A DNA stretch of 64,000 nt from the NCBI RefSeq assembly GCF_900119915.1, contig NZ_LT635455.1, positions 1,984,001-2,048,000 of the forward strand, given 5' to 3'. Positions 62,679 through 64,000 of this stretch are shown here, piece after piece. Origin of the DNA: Olsenella timonensis. GTDB taxonomy: Bacteria; Actinomycetota; Coriobacteriia; Coriobacteriales; Atopobiaceae. Made by a program: the position numbers and the translations under genes. Position 1 is the first letter of the stretch, and each line of letters starts with the position of its first letter. The notes below the pieces were generated by a model that ran no database searches, was not told the origin of the DNA, and saw only the letters and a program-made list of their open reading frames with translations.

Positions 62679-63403
62679 ACGGGCGGAGCGCATCTGTCGG
62701 GTGCTCCTTGATTTTGGTCAACGCCGCGCACCCGGTGCCGGCGAGCGCACTCCCCGAGCGGTTTGAGCGTGTACGGGGCGTGAGCGGCGACATCCTGCTG
62801 GAGCGCGCCGCCGCCCGCGCGATGCACGGACTGGTCTCGGCCGTCGGCGGTGACGGCTCCGTCCTGGCTGTCAGCGGGTTCAGGAGCCGCGAGGAGCAGG
62901 CGGCCATCTGGGACGAGGCCGTCGCCGAGAGCGGCGTCTCCTTCGCGCGGTCGTACGTCGCGCGGCCGGGGTGCAGCGAGCACGAGACGGGGCTCGCGGT
63001 CGACGTGACGCTCTCGACGGAGCCGTACGACTTCATCCGGCCGAGCTTCCCGGACGAGGGCGTCGGACGCGAGTTCAGGAGGCGCGCCGCCCGGTTCGGC
63101 TTCATCGAGCGCTACCGTGCGGGGGAGGAGCCCGTGACGGGCATCGCCGCCGAGCCCTGGCACTTCCGCTACGTCGGGGCGCACGCGCCGGTTATCGAGC
63201 AGCTCGACCTCCCCCTCGAGACGTACGTGGCGCGTCTCAGGAGGGAGACCTCGGCGGAGCGTCCGCTGCGTGCGCGCGGTCTGCTCATATGGTGGCAGCC
63301 GGAGGGCGAGCCGATTCCGCGGACGTCCTTTCCGCTAATCGGGGCGTCCGTCACCAACGAGGGCGGCGTCGTCTTGGTCGGGCGCGGCGGCCATGGGGCG
63401 TGA
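62675..63403 (+). CDS. vanXY: VanXY-type D,D-dipeptidase/carboxypeptidase
   Basis: This 242-residue zinc peptidase of the VanY/VanXY family has ligands His103 and Asp110 in SEHETGLAVDV and His163 with catalytic Glu160 in AEPWHFRYVG. VanXY removes D-Ala-D-Ala dipeptides and terminal D-Ala from precursors, so only D-Ser-ended precursors remain. No signal peptide is seen, consistent with a cytoplasmic VanXY rather than a VanY. It overlaps the ligase (ATGA) and vanT, so the operon is tightly coupled. Confidence 0.88.
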   Translation: MNGRSASVGCSLILVNAAHPVPASALPERFERVRGVSGDILLERAAARAMHGLVSAVGGDGSVLAVSGFRSREEQAAIWDEAVAESGVSFARSYVARPGCSEHETGLAVDVTLSTEPYDFIRPSFPDEGVGREFRRRAARFGFIERYRAGEEPVTGIAAEPWHFRYVGAHAPVIEQLDLPLETYVARLRRETSAERPLRARGLLIWWQPEGEPIPRTSFPLIGASVTNEGGVVLVGRGGHGA

Positions 63404-64000
63404 CGCGCGGCGCGACGTGTGGGTGGACCGCTTCCGCCCCGTCGCCGCCTCCATGGTCGTCGCCATCCACACGGGCCCGCTCGCGGACGTCTCGCCGATG
63501 CTGAACAAGGCGTTGGTCTACGGCGCCTTCCGCGTCGCCGTGCCGTTCTTCCTCATGGTCGCGGGGCGCTACGTCCTGGCCCCCTTCCTGAAGCACCTCC
63601 CCGGATCGCGAGAGCGGGCGCGCCGCTACGCGCGGCGCGCGGTTGCGACCTACCTCTTAGCTACGGTGGCATATCTTCCCTTGATGGCCTACGCGGGAAA
63701 CCTCCCCGGGAGCGCCCCCTCGTTCCTGCGTTGGCTCCTCATCGACGGCACCGTCTATCACCTATGGTATTTCCCGGCTCTCGTCCTCGGGCTGGCGGTC
63801 TGCTTCGCGCTTTCCCGCCTCGGCTCGAGGGCGGCGTTCGCGGCGGCTGCGGGACTCTACCTCGTGGGGGTCGGCGGCGACAGCTATTTCGGTGCGGTCG
63901 GGGCGACGGGTCCTCTCAAACCTCTATACGGCGCCCTGTTCTCCTGCGTGGGATACGCGCGCAACGGGCTGCTCTACGCCCCGCTGTTCCTGATGCTCGG
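63393..64000 (+). CDS. vanT: VanT membrane serine racemase, N-terminal part (cut by window end)
   Basis: The frame opens at ATG 63393, inside vanXY, and runs off the window after 202 codons. The visible part is an acyltransferase-3-like membrane domain: VDRFRPVAASMVVAIHTGPL, VAVPFFLMVAGRYV and WYFPALVLGLAVCFAL, with several helices. VanT proteins carry this domain before a cytoplasmic alanine/serine racemase that makes D-Ser. The racemase domain should follow beyond 64000 and is not seen, so the call depends partly on operon context. Confidence 0.82.
   Translation, partial: MGRDARRDVWVDRFRPVAASMVVAIHTGPLADVSPMLNKALVYGAFRVAVPFFLMVAGRYVLAPFLKHLPGSRERARRYARRAVATYLLATVAYLPLMAYAGNLPGSAPSFLRWLLIDGTVYHLWYFPALVLGLAVCFALSRLGSRAAFAAAAGLYLVGVGGDSYFGAVGATGPLKPLYGALFSCVGYARNGLLYAPLFLML

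Larger units (their letters stand above)
26623..64000. mobile_element. Tn1549-like integrative conjugative element (left part, right end not in window)
   Basis: From the broken tRNA-Gly to the window end the genes form one conjugative element. It includes ParA/ParB, an LPQTG surface protein, a methyltransferase/helicase with nested tnpV, cytosine methyltransferases, a primase-like protein, MobC, a MOBP relaxase, PcfB, an ArdC-like protein, VirD4, Maff2, VirB6, PrgI, VirB4 and a CHAP hydrolase. The cargo comprises an AraC/ABC module and a vanG-type resistance cluster. Gene content and order match the Tn1549/Tn5382-like family of Firmicutes and gut Actinobacteria. No integrase or excisionase is visible, so these should lie past 64000. 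Confidence 0.9.

Overview
The window is high-GC DNA from an actinobacterial chromosome. It most resembles the class Coriobacteriia (Olsenella/Atopobium/Collinsella relatives). That placement rests on gene order and protein style and is an inference; no 16S gene is present. The first 26.6 kb is the replication-origin neighbourhood. It holds tRNA-Ile and a bifunctional-nuclease (DUF151) gene, followed by the leftward block gyrA, gyrB, dciA, recF, dnaN, dnaA and an ATP-binding/winged-helix gene. The rightward block is rpmH, rnpA, yidD, yidC, khpB(jag), rsmG, parA and parB, with three parS sites. Seven exact 9-mers of the form TTWTCNACA lie in the three gaps around dnaA and are taken as DnaA boxes. 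The AT-rich gap between the ATP-binding gene and rpmH (11410-11779) is the best oriC candidate. Downstream come a small membrane protein, rlmN, a D-Ala-D-Ala ligase, an exonuclease/DinG-type helicase, a pair of WYL regulators (PafBC-like) and an M28-like membrane protein whose peptidase active site looks degenerate.

At 26586-26622 a tRNA-Gly(CCC) gene stops right after its anticodon loop. From there to the end of the window the DNA is an integrative conjugative element (ICE) of the Tn1549-like type; its right end and integrase lie outside. Its backbone, in order, is ParA/ParB; a sortase-anchored surface protein (NlpC/P60 plus SpaA-type repeats, LPQTG); two tiny membrane proteins; a giant methyltransferase/helicase whose linker is overprinted by tnpV; two DNA cytosine methyltransferases; an AlbA/Schlafen-type regulator; a Toprim primase-like protein; MobC; a MOBP relaxase; PcfB; an ArdC-like protein; VirD4; Maff2 (VirB2-like); VirB6; PrgI (VirB3); VirB4; and a CHAP peptidoglycan hydrolase ending at a strong terminator.

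Beyond the transfer module (53.8-64.0 kb) lies cargo. The first module is an AraC regulator facing two ABC half-transporters, an architecture like YbtA/YbtPQ; it is flanked by two paralogous sigma-region-4-like genes. The second is a vancomycin-resistance cluster of the D-Ala-D-Ser (VanG/E/L/C) kind: vanR, vanS, a VanG-like ligase, vanXY, and the start of vanT, cut by the window edge. Both van promoters carry a TTAA repeat with 11-bp spacing, a plausible VanR operator. The chromosomal gyrA encodes Phe at the position of E. coli Ser83, so the strain may combine acquired glycopeptide resistance with fluoroquinolone resistance.

The main points to check are the vanG-type cluster on a tRNA-Gly-integrated ICE, the dual-coding tnpV/helicase region, the variant DnaA box with matching changes in DnaA domain IV, the candidate VanR operators and the GyrA substitution.
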